From NCBI RefSeq assembly GCF_004027225.2, contig NC_044277.2, positions 96,035,552-96,099,551 on the forward strand: 64,000 nt of DNA, given 5' to 3'. Shown here piece by piece: positions 50,201 through 60,429 of the stretch. This stretch comes from Strigops habroptila (Eukaryota > Chordata > Aves > Psittaciformes > Psittacidae). The position numbers were made by a program, and so were the translations under genes. The stretch's first letter is position 1, and the number at the start of each line of letters is the position of its first letter. Below the pieces are notes generated by a model. It saw only the letters and a program-made list of their open reading frames with translations, was not told the origin of the DNA and did not search any database.

Positions 50201-51053
50201 TACTTAATGCTTAAGGTGCTACATGCTGTCATTCATACATGTCTGTGTGTTTGGGCTCAGGCTGCTGATTCTTACTTCTTGGAGTAGCTGTGAGAAGTCT
50301 TAACTTCCTTGGGGATCCCAGGTCCAGTGCTCACTCTGTTATCTGTGCACACCTTTTCCCAGAAACAAGCAGTTTCCTCTGGAATGTAGTTGCTTTATTG
50401 GCTTCCTCCCATTAAATCTGTTGACATGCTGAAAGGCTTACATGCAGCCTGTCCTTGGACACACAGTATGGTGGTATCTCTTCCTTCTTAAGTAGGAAGG
50501 ATAATGCTGAACACAGTGCATTAATAAAGAAAAACTGAAAACTCCAGGTTATTTCTGTGTTACTCAAGTTGTCACAATTGCATTGCCTGTTAAAATATAT
50601 ATGGGGGAAAAAACCCACAACATTTGCTTTCCTTTCCACAGTAAACTGTTCTCTTCAGCAACTGAATCTTCAGATCCACCCATGAAGTCTAATCTTTTTG
50701 GTATTGATCATGAACTGTTGAATAAGCAGATAATGGACTACAAAAGACTGAAAGTGTCAAGAGATACAGAAAGCATTGCCTGGACAGAAAAGCAGGAGCA
50801 GCAGCTTTCTCAGATTCGAAAGAAAATGAAAAAGAAAAAACCAAAGAATCCTCCTGATGATGACATTACACCACAGAAATACTTAATGGACAGATATGAA
50901 GCTGATCACTGGGATGATAACACTGAAGCAGTCTCAGACTATGAGCTGGAGGATGAATTGCAGGAAGATGTAAATGAATTGCGGGAAGATGTAAATGAAT
51001 TGGAGGCAGATGATGGCAAAACTGTAAGTCAACCTACTGATAAACTGAAATGA
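40931..51053 (+). CDS. RBFA: Mitochondrial ribosome-binding factor A, seven coding exons
   Basis: Coding exons are 40931-41049, 41668-41710, 42492-42668, 45386-45498, 46643-46727, 48860-48933 and 50642-51053. They total 1023 bases, or 340 residues plus TGA, close to human RBFA (343). Residues 1 to about 40 are rich in Arg, Ala and Ser and look like a mitochondrial presequence. A KH-like RbfA domain follows, with KKFWYDSPTLGSKM, ELYDLKLEISK, SNFSACRVYWN and NIPPIVFVKDK. The C-terminal part has GIDHELLNKQIMDYKRLK and a very acidic end. In mammals RBFA helps mature the mitochondrial small subunit by promoting 12S rRNA modification. Intron 3 uses a GC donor (CCAAG followed by GCAAGT at 42669); the other introns are GT-AG. 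The exon 1 donor GTAGGT at 41050 avoids an in-frame TAG. The last exon contains a possible internal donor (ACTGTAAGTC) near 51022. Confidence 0.95.
41237..41450 (+). mobile_element. CR1 LINE 3' fragment in RBFA intron 1
   Basis: Starts near AGGAAGAAGTTCTTCCCTGT, carries the standard 3' motifs (GGTTGCCCAGAGAAGCTGTG, GGAACTGGATGAGCTTTAAG) and ends CATTCTGTGATTCT. It immediately follows the RBFA CpG block and is in sense orientation. Confidence 0.94.
41968..42072 (-). mobile_element. CR1 LINE 3' fragment in RBFA intron 2, antisense
   Basis: AGAATCATAGAATCGCTTAG followed by GGTTGGAAAAGACCTTTAAG, then a distinct region (CATTAACCTAGCACTGCTAA, CCTAAACCATGTCCC) typical of another CR1 subfamily, like the copy at 57355. 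Confidence 0.85.
43826..44096 (-). mobile_element. CR1 LINE 3' fragment in RBFA intron 3, antisense
   Basis: AGAATCTTAGAATCACAGAA, then GGTTAGGGTTGGAAAGGACC and the reversed coding tail of the CR1 reverse transcriptase ORF (opposite-strand frame with [20 protein letters not shown]). It lies inside the GC-AG intron. Confidence 0.94.
44549..44582 (+). mobile_element. Possible old CR1 3' remnant
   Basis: CTGGACTAGATGACCTCTGA followed by a GCCTTCCAAC motif resembles the CR1 3' end, but only about 34 bases can be recognised. Confidence 0.4.
50955..51011 (+). repeat. In-frame 21-bp tandem repeat in RBFA exon 7
   Basis: Two 21-base units that differ at one base (50955-50975, 50976-50996), plus a partial third, encode ELQEDVN, ELREDVN and ELEADD. 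This extends the acidic C-terminal tail in seven-residue steps. Confidence 0.85.
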
Positions 51054-51306
51054 AGTGAAAAAGCCACTCCCTTTAAAATGGAGGCTGCCAATAGCAAAAA
51101 GCCTGCTGCAGATACTGAAAGATTTGTTTTGTACAGCCTGTTTATCACTTCCTCTTTCAAACTAATAGGTTTGTCACACGTGGGGAGATTTGCTAGTGCA
51201 AGGTGTGTAAGAAAAACAAAAATGCTATTTGTGACATTCTGTTAAGCAGCTTTCAAGCTGCTGCAGTTGTAGAACTTTCAACCAGAGAGCAGCTTTGTAA
51301 TAACAA

Positions 51307-51368
51307 AATAAACATAGTGGAGCACTGAGCTAAAGCATCGTGTAATTCTGTTGATTATTTCAAATAAA
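51307..51368 (+). terminator. RBFA polyadenylation signals
   Basis: Two AATAAA hexamers, at 51307-51312 and 51363-51368, lie about 255 and 310 bases after the stop codon. Either could define the 3' end. Confidence 0.6.
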
Positions 51369-51379
51369 ATCAGGATTTC

Positions 51380-52716
51380 TGTATTGAAATATGTTGGGTT
51401 TTCTGAGGTTTTTTTTTTTTTGAGTCATCTGGATAAAAATAATCACAAAGTGATGGTGTCTATTATTCTACGGTCAGGAAGGAAGAGGGAAGCAAAATAA
51501 TGACAGTGGCATTCAAAGAGCAGCCTTCAGCACACAGATCAGGACATTCTCTAGAATGTTATTCTCTAGAGGACCTAATCTAATGGGGAAACTCCACAAG
51601 AAAGTGAAACTCACTGAAATTACAGCAAATAACAATACAACCCTCAAAGAAAATAAGTTTATTTAATATTCAGAAATTTACAGTTGTGCAAAGGGAACTG
51701 CAACCAGAAAAGAATGGAAAACTGCTCATCTGTTGGGTAAAATCGGGCAAAGCATTGACTGTGGCTGAAAAAATGTATTAAAACCTGAAAGGCAGAGAAA
51801 AAGCAGCAGGGAAGAGAAAAAGCAGCAGGGAAGAATGCCCCAGTAACTTTAAGATTCGGAAATGGATGGAAAACGGTATAAAAAGTGAGATTAGATCTTT
51901 CTGGCTCAAAGCAAGTAAAAAATAATAGCATGAATGTATTAAGGCAGGAGGGCTGAAGCTTCAAAAGAAGTTACGACTAACAGGGTAGTAAAAAGGAATT
52001 CTACCAGAAATAAAGAACATTTAATTCCAGTAGTTAATAGGGAAGTAAAGACAATGCAGGGGAGGTTGCACTACAGTATGTTGCTCTAGTTTTTCAAAAA
52101 GATTTAAAAGATGGTGAGTATAAGCTCCAGAATATAAACAGTTTAAACAATTTTTAGGTTGGAGAGACTAGTTTAGGTCAACAATGAACACTGAAATTCA
52201 CTGTATTCACAAATTTCAGCGTGCCTTGTTCAGGCTTTCCAGGAGTTCTTTCTAAATTCTACAGGACAGACACACTTTGAAGTAGATGCTCTAGTTTTGT
52301 TTTCCAGTGAATGAAGGTATTTATAATATCAGAAACTGTTCATGTGCAGTATCACTGTCACTCAAAGCTAGCCATGGCTTTGTTGCAACTTGGCAACAAA
52401 GTTCTTAACTTTTTGAGTGAATAACAGGAACCTGTTAATTGGTACTTGCTAAATGAACCCACAGAATACTAATGTCTCCATCTTTAGTTTCTGCTGTATA
52501 AAACGTGGGACTTTCCTGACTCTACCTAAAGGTTAAAAAAAGGAAAAAAAACCCAACAAATCAACACCCAAACAACCTACATATTAACCTTTGAAAGAAG
52601 AAAAAGAACAAAGTTGACTACCTCTGCTTCTTAAATTCAGACACCTATAAACTAGGTTTGCAGTTCATAGCTTAGATTTCATCTAAAACAAACCAAAATC
52701 ATGCTCACTGTCAGCC
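51380..52716. other. Downstream flank of RBFA, no gene
   Basis: AT-rich non-coding DNA. A tandem duplication of GAGAAAAAGCAGCAGGGAA lies at about 51796-51833. No exon was recognised. Confidence 0.5.
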
Positions 52717-53094
52717 TGTTGTGGTTTAACCCGTCGGCAACTAAGCACCATGCAGCTGCTTGCTCATGCCCGCCCGACCCAAGATGGGATGGGGAGGAGA
52801 ATCGAAAGAATGTAAAACCTGCAGGTTGAGATAAGAACAGTTTCATAATTGAAATAAAGTAAAATATTAATAACAGTCATAATAGGAGAAAGAGAGGAAT
52901 AAAACTCAAGAACCACAAATTATGCACAATACAGTTGTTCACCACCCACTGACTGATACCCAGCCTGACCCGAGCAGCAATCAGTCCCTTCCAGGTAACT
53001 CCCCCCAGTTTATATACTGGGCGTGATGTGCTATGGCATGGAATACCTCTTTGACTAGTTTGGACCAGGTGTCCTGTATCTGCTTCTTTCTGGC
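52717..53094 (-). mobile_element. Partial antisense LTR of the ERVL-like family
   Basis: Starts TGTTGTGGTTTAACCCG, the reverse complement of the LTR 3' end, and runs through the reversed landmarks CAGGTTGAGATAAGAACAGT, GCACAATACAGTTGTTCACC and AGTTTATATACTGGGCGTGA. The similarity fades near 53094, so only part of the LTR is present. It is an old fossil of the same family as the copies at 8472 and 39675. Confidence 0.88.
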
Positions 53095-53261
53095 TGTGTG
53101 TAGTAATCTCATTACATTTATAGCTGTAAAAGACAATAAATTGAATGTTACACTCTATCTGAGCAATATGATCACTTGCAAAATTCCTTGGTTTAGTTTT
53201 TATACATTAAATAAGCACAGATGGAGAAGGAACTTCTGGGGCCTTCAGACCCGGTCCCCAG

Positions 53262-53430
53262 GTTGCCCAAGGAAGTTGTGAATGCTCCATCCCTCGCAGT
53301 GTTCAAGGCCGGGTTGGACAGGGCTTTGGGCAACCTGGTCTAGTGTGAGGTGTCCCTGCCTGTGGCAGGGAATTGGAACTAGATGATCTTAAGGTCCTTT
53401 CCAACCCAAACCATTCTATGATTCTACGAA
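53262..53430 (+). mobile_element. CR1 LINE 3' fragment
   Basis: AGGTTGCCCAAGGAAGTTGT, GTGTTCAAGGCCGGGTTGGA and GGAACTAGATGATCTTAAGG, ending CATTCTATGATTCTACG. This is a standard 5'-truncated CR1 copy. Confidence 0.94.
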
Positions 53431-53434
53431 TTTT

Positions 53435-56400
53435 TCTGGGGAGAAAGCTGAACTCTCTCCAAATAAACACTATATTTCTTCATCTAAATTGTTGCAGTCC
53501 GTATAATGAAAGAGCCACAAAAATGCATACTTCACTTATTTTCTTTGCCTCAGCAACATAATGGATTTGAAGAGCTGACATGCAGACTGGTATGCCTGTT
53601 TCTAGCAGTGCTAGCTTTGCTTGGTAGATTCCACATGGTTATCCCAGCCTATGGAGTGTGTGCCTCCTTAAAGAAATAGCGGAAAATGAATATTCAAAAG
53701 CAAAACAGTAAGCAGTGATAGGCTGACACACCATCTACTCATTAAGACACATGAGAGTCAAATTGTTCATCACTGCTGCTGACTCATGTCATGTGGTCTC
53801 TGCCATTGGGCAGGACTTCAAACACGGTGAAAGAAACTTGGTAAGAAACCCAGGGTGTGAAAGTGGATAATGGAGCTCAAAGCAGGCACATACACACAGT
53901 TATGCTGGGCTGCAATGTGCTGCACCAAGCACACATGTGCTACCACATACATGGGCAAACCCTGGAGATCTGCTTGGGCTTTCTCACCTTTGCAGCCCTG
54001 CTCCCCTCCTGGCAGCAGTCACTCTAGCTGTCGAGCAGGACTCCACAGCTTCCCAGCAAGGAGATATTGAGCCCCAAACATCTGAAACTGAGAGCAACAC
54101 CACCGTATGCTTCTTGTAGTATATAGGCTTACAGGAGCCCTTTTCATCTACCATCAAAAAGCAATGAGTTTTGCACAGAAGAGAGGTAAGACTGCCCAGG
54201 ACACAGTATTCTTACAGAAGATTTTGGGGTAGAAGCAAGGAAGAACTATGTCCTGCAGAAAATGCATAGGCTGGATGTGCATTTCCAGCACAGGCTGGAA
54301 AATGCTCCAGGCTGGATGCAATTGTTCACCTCATCTCTTACTCAGATTTCAACCCAGCCTGAGAACTACGACTACACTGAAGGTCCCCTTTCCCAGGTGG
54401 GAATGGGGTCCTGCTCCTTGCTGGCAGGAGACTCTCACCTCTGTGGAAGAAGGGAAGCAAGGAGGGGCAGGCTGTGGGGCTGCCACAGAGCTACTGCATC
54501 CTGCTAACACTACCTTGCTGCAAAACTGAAATCTAAATTTGGCAGTTTAGTTGTTTCAAAGACTCTTAGTCAAAGGACATGATTCCAGCAGCTGATAAGG
54601 AGCAAAACTATGCATATTTGGTCAATGGAAACTCAGTTCAAGTATTTTTCTTCTTGCCACCTATGAGAGAGCAGGCTCGGACAAATTCTATGCACTCACC
54701 AGAGCTGAAGGCCAACAGAAGACAGCCAGGTGCTCTCTGTGCTTCACTCTGATTTGGATGCCTGAACTTTAACTTCTTTATTGGTACCTCTGACTGCTTT
54801 GTTTAAGATCTTGACATTTTGTGCAATTCTATTTCTGTCACAGCAGCAGCAGTTAGTGGGAGTCAACACTTGCTGTTAGAACAGAAGTGAATGCTTATCA
54901 CTTGGTCAGTCCAGACTCAGGCTGCCATTTACCCTTTGCTGTATGACTCCTGGTAATTGTTTCCATCTTGTGGAAAATCTTTAAAAAAGAATAATCTTTA
55001 ACAAACATTATTCTGAGTGCATCCCTTATCAAATTCTTACTTTTTTATTTATGTTGATAGGCTGTTTGCTGGCAGATTCATAAGACACTTGTGGTAAATA
55101 AACATTGCAATTTGCAAGCACAAGTGGTCAGACTTGCTTCTACTTTTCCCCATAGGTTTTGCCTTTCAGTTTTGTGAAGTATGCCATTCTTTTGGCTTTT
55201 TCATCTTTCTGGGGAAATTTCCAGTAGGTTTAAGAGTGGGATGGGATGCTGCAATCCCAGTGAAGTGAGGCAAGATGAGCAGAGGCAGAATGGAACTGGT
55301 CTGTAAAACCACACTGGTATAACACTGTTGTATTCATTTCTGATCTCTGGGTCCTAGCGTTTTTGATATCTGAATATGAGCCATCTCCTGGATGATTCTT
55401 AGCTGTAACAAAGTTTGGTTTGGTAGTGCCCAAATATCATTGTTTCACACTTCTTCTACATAACTGTTTTTTTCTCCCTTTAATTTTTGAGGCTACATTC
55501 CCACCTTACCTTGTCTTTACAGATGATTGGCTTTGACAGTATTTATTTTTCTTTTCTCTCCTCAGCAGGTCAACAATTTCAAGGGAAGCCACACATTATG
55601 GAAGAGGTGATGATATATGGCTGTATACTAGAAGAGAAAAAGGAGAATTCACTTCAAACCACTGCTTTCATTTACTGGCCAATGCAGCCTGTTTAAAAAC
55701 TGACAAAGTTCTCTGAGTAACTGCAGCTCAAAGACAGTTCATGTTGGGATAGCATGGGTTATCTTGTCCATGCTTATGGTTATTTAGATTCATATCTTAT
55801 GCAATTTTCTGGAGAATTTTTTAATACTTCCATTAAACAAAAAAATGGAAGAAATGTCACAAAAATGTGAGATTGTTGTGAAGTTTGGTTTAATACAGCT
55901 GAACAGATTCAATTGGATTCAATGTCAGCAAAGGAGGAGCAGCATGGTGATGATTACAAAATGTGTATTTCTTCAAAGCGCATTGCCTAGGGGTGGTTGT
56001 GAGCAGCCTAGTTCTGATCACGTTTTTAATACCAGGAATGTGTTTTGAGCTGCTAATATGAAAGCCCTCCAGACACGTAATTTGTTCAGCCTCCTCACAG
56101 ATCTCTGGAGTTCTCGTTCTACCTGGCTGCCTAGGAAATTTGTGAAAGAGCTATGTTTCATATGTAGACGGCAGACACTGGATCTGTTTCAAAGCTGAAT
56201 TCAGCTATCAAAGACCTATTTGCAAACAGGTACCGAAGCTGCTAGTCCCAAAGAGGCTGGTACAGTTGCCTGAACAACCATCAGTGAGATAATTAGTGTC
56301 GGAGAAGTACATGTTCACGATGTCTGGGCGAAAGGACTGTTTTTCCTGATTCCCCATCAGAAGAGATATCAGAAGAGTATCCTAGATGAGAAAAAGCCTA

Positions 56401-57350
56401 GATGAGTACAAGACATATTCTAAACAGGAGGGTTTGAGTTCCACCAGGAATATGACAACTGACCCAAAGGTGCTTGTCTCATTCCATCAGTCAAGTCAGT
56501 GCTTAATTTCTTGTGCTTAAAACATGGAGAGAGGTAGCATTTCCTCACCAAGTAGGTTCCAGAAGGTTTGAAGAGAGAATCACACAGTGGACTGGATAGT
56601 TGCCGAGTTCACACCTGCAGTCCCAAGGGCCTTGGTAAAGGCTGTAACTGTCCTGCTTTTTGTGACCTTACATGAAAGTATGGTTATTGAAGCAAAATGA
56701 GTGCTGTATGCGAGGCACTTGCATATCTGGAGTGAAATCCATTATGATGACGTTGGCATCATTGTGGTGAACAGGCACACTTTAAACTTGACTCGATATG
56801 GATGTTACTCCAAGCTTAACGTAATGCAAGGTCAGATGCAGAAGAGTTTGAGACCATTGCAGCCAAGCTGGACATCTGATACCTATATAAATGTGAAGAA
56901 AGGAGTAGAAACACTAATGCAAGTAAAAGGATCCAATAATTTTGGGAATAGATGGATTAATAAACAATGCTTTCTTATGGACAACATTTTACCATTGGGT
57001 TTCAGTGTCTAATAAGGTAAAAGCATGTCTCACAGCTTTCTCCACACCTGGGGCGTGCAGAATACCTTGCTCTTGGATTTTCTAGTGCCTACAAAACTCC
57101 AGCTTTACTTGGCTTTTACTTTCCTTTCAGTTTACTTGCATTGTACTTTCTGCAGTGGAAGTCCTACCAGCCCTCTTGCCTCTGATGGGCTTCCTAAAGA
57201 TTTACTGTTAAATAAAAAGGGAGATATTGCTTAGAGCTAAAAGGGGCTGGAAAACAAAAAAAGTCTGGTCGTCAACAAAAGCTAGAAATGTGCTGTGCAC
57301 AATAATTCTAGACATGGTTGTAAAAGACATGGTTGCATATAATACAGGGT
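53435..57350. other. Intergenic DNA, no gene seen
   Basis: Several short open frames occur (for example near 54.25 and 56.7 kb), but none shows a known domain, splice-supported structure or recognisable repeat. ADNP2, the next gene in the human order, was not detected here. Confidence 0.45.
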
Positions 57351-57354
57351 TCAT

Positions 57355-57472
57355 ATAGAATCACAGAATCATAGAATCATAGAATAAACCAGGTTGAAAA
57401 GGCCTTTCAGATCATCGAGCCCAACCGTTGCCCCAGGATTATCAAGCCCACCAATAAACCATGTCACTAAGT
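57355..57472 (-). mobile_element. CR1 LINE 3' fragment, antisense
   Basis: Three AGAATCATAG-like tail units, then CCAGGTTGAAAAGGCCTTTC, AGATCATCGAGCCCAACCGT and CCAATAAACCATGTCACTAA. It is the same subfamily type as the copy at 41968 and directly abuts the minisatellite. Confidence 0.88.
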
Positions 57473-57477
57473 GCAGA

Positions 57478-58530
57478 CTGATCTCCCCTCATGGCTGCCC
57501 CTCATGATCTCCAGTCACAGCCACCCCTCATCTGCCCCCTCACAGTGGCCCACACTGTATAGCTGCCACCCCTACCCCTCATGGCCACCGCTCATCTCCC
57601 CTCAAGATCTCCCCTCACGGCCACCACTCATGGCACGTGGCTGCCCCTGCTCTCACCTCATGACCTCCCCTCCCAACTGCCCCACCACGTCCCTCATGAT
57701 CTTCGCTCACAGCCGCCCCTGCTCTCCCCTCACGATCTCCCCTCACCACTCATAGCCGCCCCTCTTGTCTCCTCATGATTTACCCTCGTGGCTGCCTCTG
57801 CTCTCCCCTCATGATCTACTCTCACGGCCACTCCTTCTGTCCCCTCATGATCTTCCCTTATCCCTCATGGCTGCCTCTCCTGTCCCCTCATGATTTCCCC
57901 TCATGGCTGCTCCTCCTGTCCCTTCACAATCTCCTCTCACCTCTCATGGCTGCCCCTGCTCTCCCCTTATGATCTTCCCTCATGGCCGCCCCTGCTCTCC
58001 CCTCACCCTTCCTGTTCTCCCCTCACCCCTCATACCCACCCCTGCTGTCTCCTCATGATTTCTCCTCATGGCCACCCTTCCTGTCCCCTCACAATCTCCC
58101 CTCATCACTCATGGCTGCCCCTTCTCTCTCCTCATGATCTTCCCTCATGGCCGCCCCTGTTCTCCCCTCATGATCTCCCCTCACTCTTCACAGCCACCTC
58201 TCTTGTGCCCTCACGATCTCCTCTAACGTTCATGGCTGCCCCTGCTCTCCCCTCACCCCTCACGATCTTCTCTCACCCCTCATTGCCACCCCTCCTTTCC
58301 CCTCATGATTTCCCCTCATGGCCACCTCTCCTGTCCCCTCATGATCTTCCCTCATGGCCATCATTGCTCTGCCCTCATGATGTCCTCTCATCTCTCATGG
58401 CCACCCAACCTGTCCCCTCACGATCTTCCCTCACCCCTCATGGCTGCCCCGCCTGACCCCTCACGATCTTCCCTCACCCCTCATGGCTGCCCCTTCTCTC
58501 CCCTCACCTCTCATGATCTCCTCTCACCTA
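57478..58530. repeat. Minisatellite, about 1.05 kb, TCATGGCYGCCCCT / CCCCTCATGATCT units
   Basis: Tandem imperfect copies of a unit of roughly 30-36 bases alternate CTCATGGCYGCCCCTSCTST with CCCCTCATGATCTYCC. TCATGA and TCATGG recur throughout. Units vary in length and composition. The strand is strongly pyrimidine-rich (C/T). Long open frames across it (HGHPSCPLTISPHHS-like peptides) are repeat artefacts. It begins at the end of an antisense CR1 and stops abruptly near CTCCTCTCACCTAAATC. Confidence 0.93.
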
Positions 58531-58835
58531 AATCAGACTCTTCATCTTTCTTCTTTTTAAGTACTACTTCGAATTTAAGGAAACTGTATGCACCTAAATT
58601 ATTCACAATTTGCTTTGACACACTGACAGAACCAACCCATTCTTTTTCCAACCCCAATATTTCTAGTCAAGATCAGCCACCAAAAAGTTATCTTCTTGCT
58701 GTACTGTCAATTCTCACACTGTGTGAGATGACAGTACTGTGTACCTCTCACACTCAACATAATCTCTCACAAAACATAAGGTAAACCTTTCTGTCTGCTT
58801 TAGGAATACATCAAGACAAGGCATCCAAAAGGTTC

Positions 58836-60425
58836 ACAGAATCATAGAATACCAGGTTGGAAGAGTCCTCAAGTATCATCTGGTCCAACCTTTCTCAACA
58901 AACATGACCAAGACTAGATGTCTCAGCATCCTGTCAAGCTGAATCTTAAGAGTGTCCACTGCTGGGGAATCCACCACTTCCCTGGGGAGACAGTTCCAAT
59001 GGCTGACTGTTCTCATTGTGAAACATTTGCTCTTGTGTCTAGTCAGAATCTTCCCAGGAGTAACTCGTGCCCATTACCTCTTCTCTTTTCCATGTGACTC
59101 CTTGTAAAAAGGGAGTCTCTATCTTCTTTGTAGCCACCCTTTAAACATAGCAACATGGTGATAAGGTCTCCCCTGAGCCACCTTTTCTCCAGGCTGAAAA
59201 CCCCAGTTCTCTCAGGCTTTCCTCATACGGCAGGCTTCCCAGTCCTCTGATCATAGAATCACAGAATAGTTAGGGTTGGAAAGGACCTTAAGATCATCTA
59301 GTTCCAACCCCCCTGCCATGGGCAGGGACGCCTCTCACTAAACCATGTCACCCAAGGCTCTGTCCAACCTGGCCTTGAACACTGACAGGGATGGAGCATT
59401 CACAACTTCCTTGGGCAACCCATTCCAGTGCCTCACCACCCTCACTGTAAAGAACTTCCTCCTTATATCTAACCTAAACTTCCCCTGTTTAAGTTTGAAC
59501 CCATTACCCCTTCTCCTATCACTACAGTCCCTAATGAAGAGTCCCTTCCCAGCATCCTTATGGGCCCCCTTCAGATACTGCAAGGCTGCTATGAGGTCTC
59601 CATGCAGCCTTCTCTTCTCCAGGCTGAACAGCCCCAGCTTTCTCAGCCTGTCTTCATACAGGAGGTGCTCCAGCCCCCTGATCATCCTGGTGGCCCTCCT
59701 CTGGACTTGCTCCAACAGCTCCATGTCCTTTTTATGTTGAGGACACCAGAACTGTACACAATACTCCAAATGGGGTCTCACAAGAGCAGAGTAGAGGGGC
59801 AGGATCACCTCCTTTGACCTGCTGGTCACACTTCTTTTGATGCAGCCCAGGATACGGTTGGCTTTCTGGGCTGTGAACAGACACTGACGGCTCATGTTCT
59901 GTTTCTCATCAACCAACACCCCCAAGTCCTTCTCCGCAGGGCTGCTCTGAATCTCTTTTCCGCCCAACCTGTAGCTCTCCCTGGGATTGCCCTGAACCAG
60001 GTGCAGGACCTTGCACTTGGCTTGGTTGAACTTCATAAGGTTGGCATCGGCCCGCCCCACAAGCACGTCAAGGTCCCTCTGGATGGCATCCCTTCCCTCC
60101 AGCGTATCAACCGAACCACACAGCTTGGTGTCATCAGCAAACTTGCTGAGGGCACACTCAATCCCACTGCCCTCGTTGCTGACAAAGATGTTGAACAAGA
60201 TCGGCCCTGACACCGACCCCTGAGGAACACCACTCATTACTGGTCTCCAACTGGACATTGAGCTGTTGACCACAACTCTTTGCGTGTGGCCATCCAGCCA
60301 ATTCTTTATCCACCGAGTGGTCCATCCATCAAGTTGATGTCTCTCCAATTTAGAGACAAGGATGCCATGTGGGACAGTGTCGCAGTCCTCTGATCATCTT
60401 TGTGGCCCTTCTCTGGACCCTTTGT
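58836..60425 (-). mobile_element. Older CR1 LINE, antisense, split by a younger CR1
   Basis: The 3' part is at 58836-59254 (ACAGAATCATAGAATACCAG, CTTTCTCAACAAACATGACC, TCTCCCCTGAGCCACCTTTT) and the continuation is at 60398 to about 60425 (CTTTGTGGCCCTTCTCTGGA). Between them lies a different, younger CR1 at 59255-60382. It belongs to a CR1 subfamily distinct from the inner copy. Confidence 0.9.
59255..60382 (-). mobile_element. Younger CR1 LINE nested in an older CR1, with 15-bp target duplication
   Basis: A 5'-truncated antisense CR1 of about 1.13 kb. Its minus-strand frame 60348-59338 is open for 336 codons and encodes the C-terminal part of the reverse transcriptase: [24 protein letters not shown] (the catalytic DD box), [36 protein letters not shown] and the C-terminal [20 protein letters not shown]. 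It is flanked by CAGTCCTCTGATCAT at 59240-59254 and 60383-60397, a perfect 15-bp direct repeat. The open frame and clean borders imply a fairly recent insertion. The N-terminal endonuclease part is absent, so it is dead on arrival. Confidence 0.94.
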
Positions 60426-60429
60426 TGGG

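Noticed and set aside
57471-58784. Long open frames with repeated SPHGHPSCPL-like peptides
   Set aside because: They are translations of a minisatellite and have no protein-like composition.
59345-59817. Plus-strand open frames of 85-131 codons
   Set aside because: They are shadows of the antisense CR1 reverse transcriptase frame.
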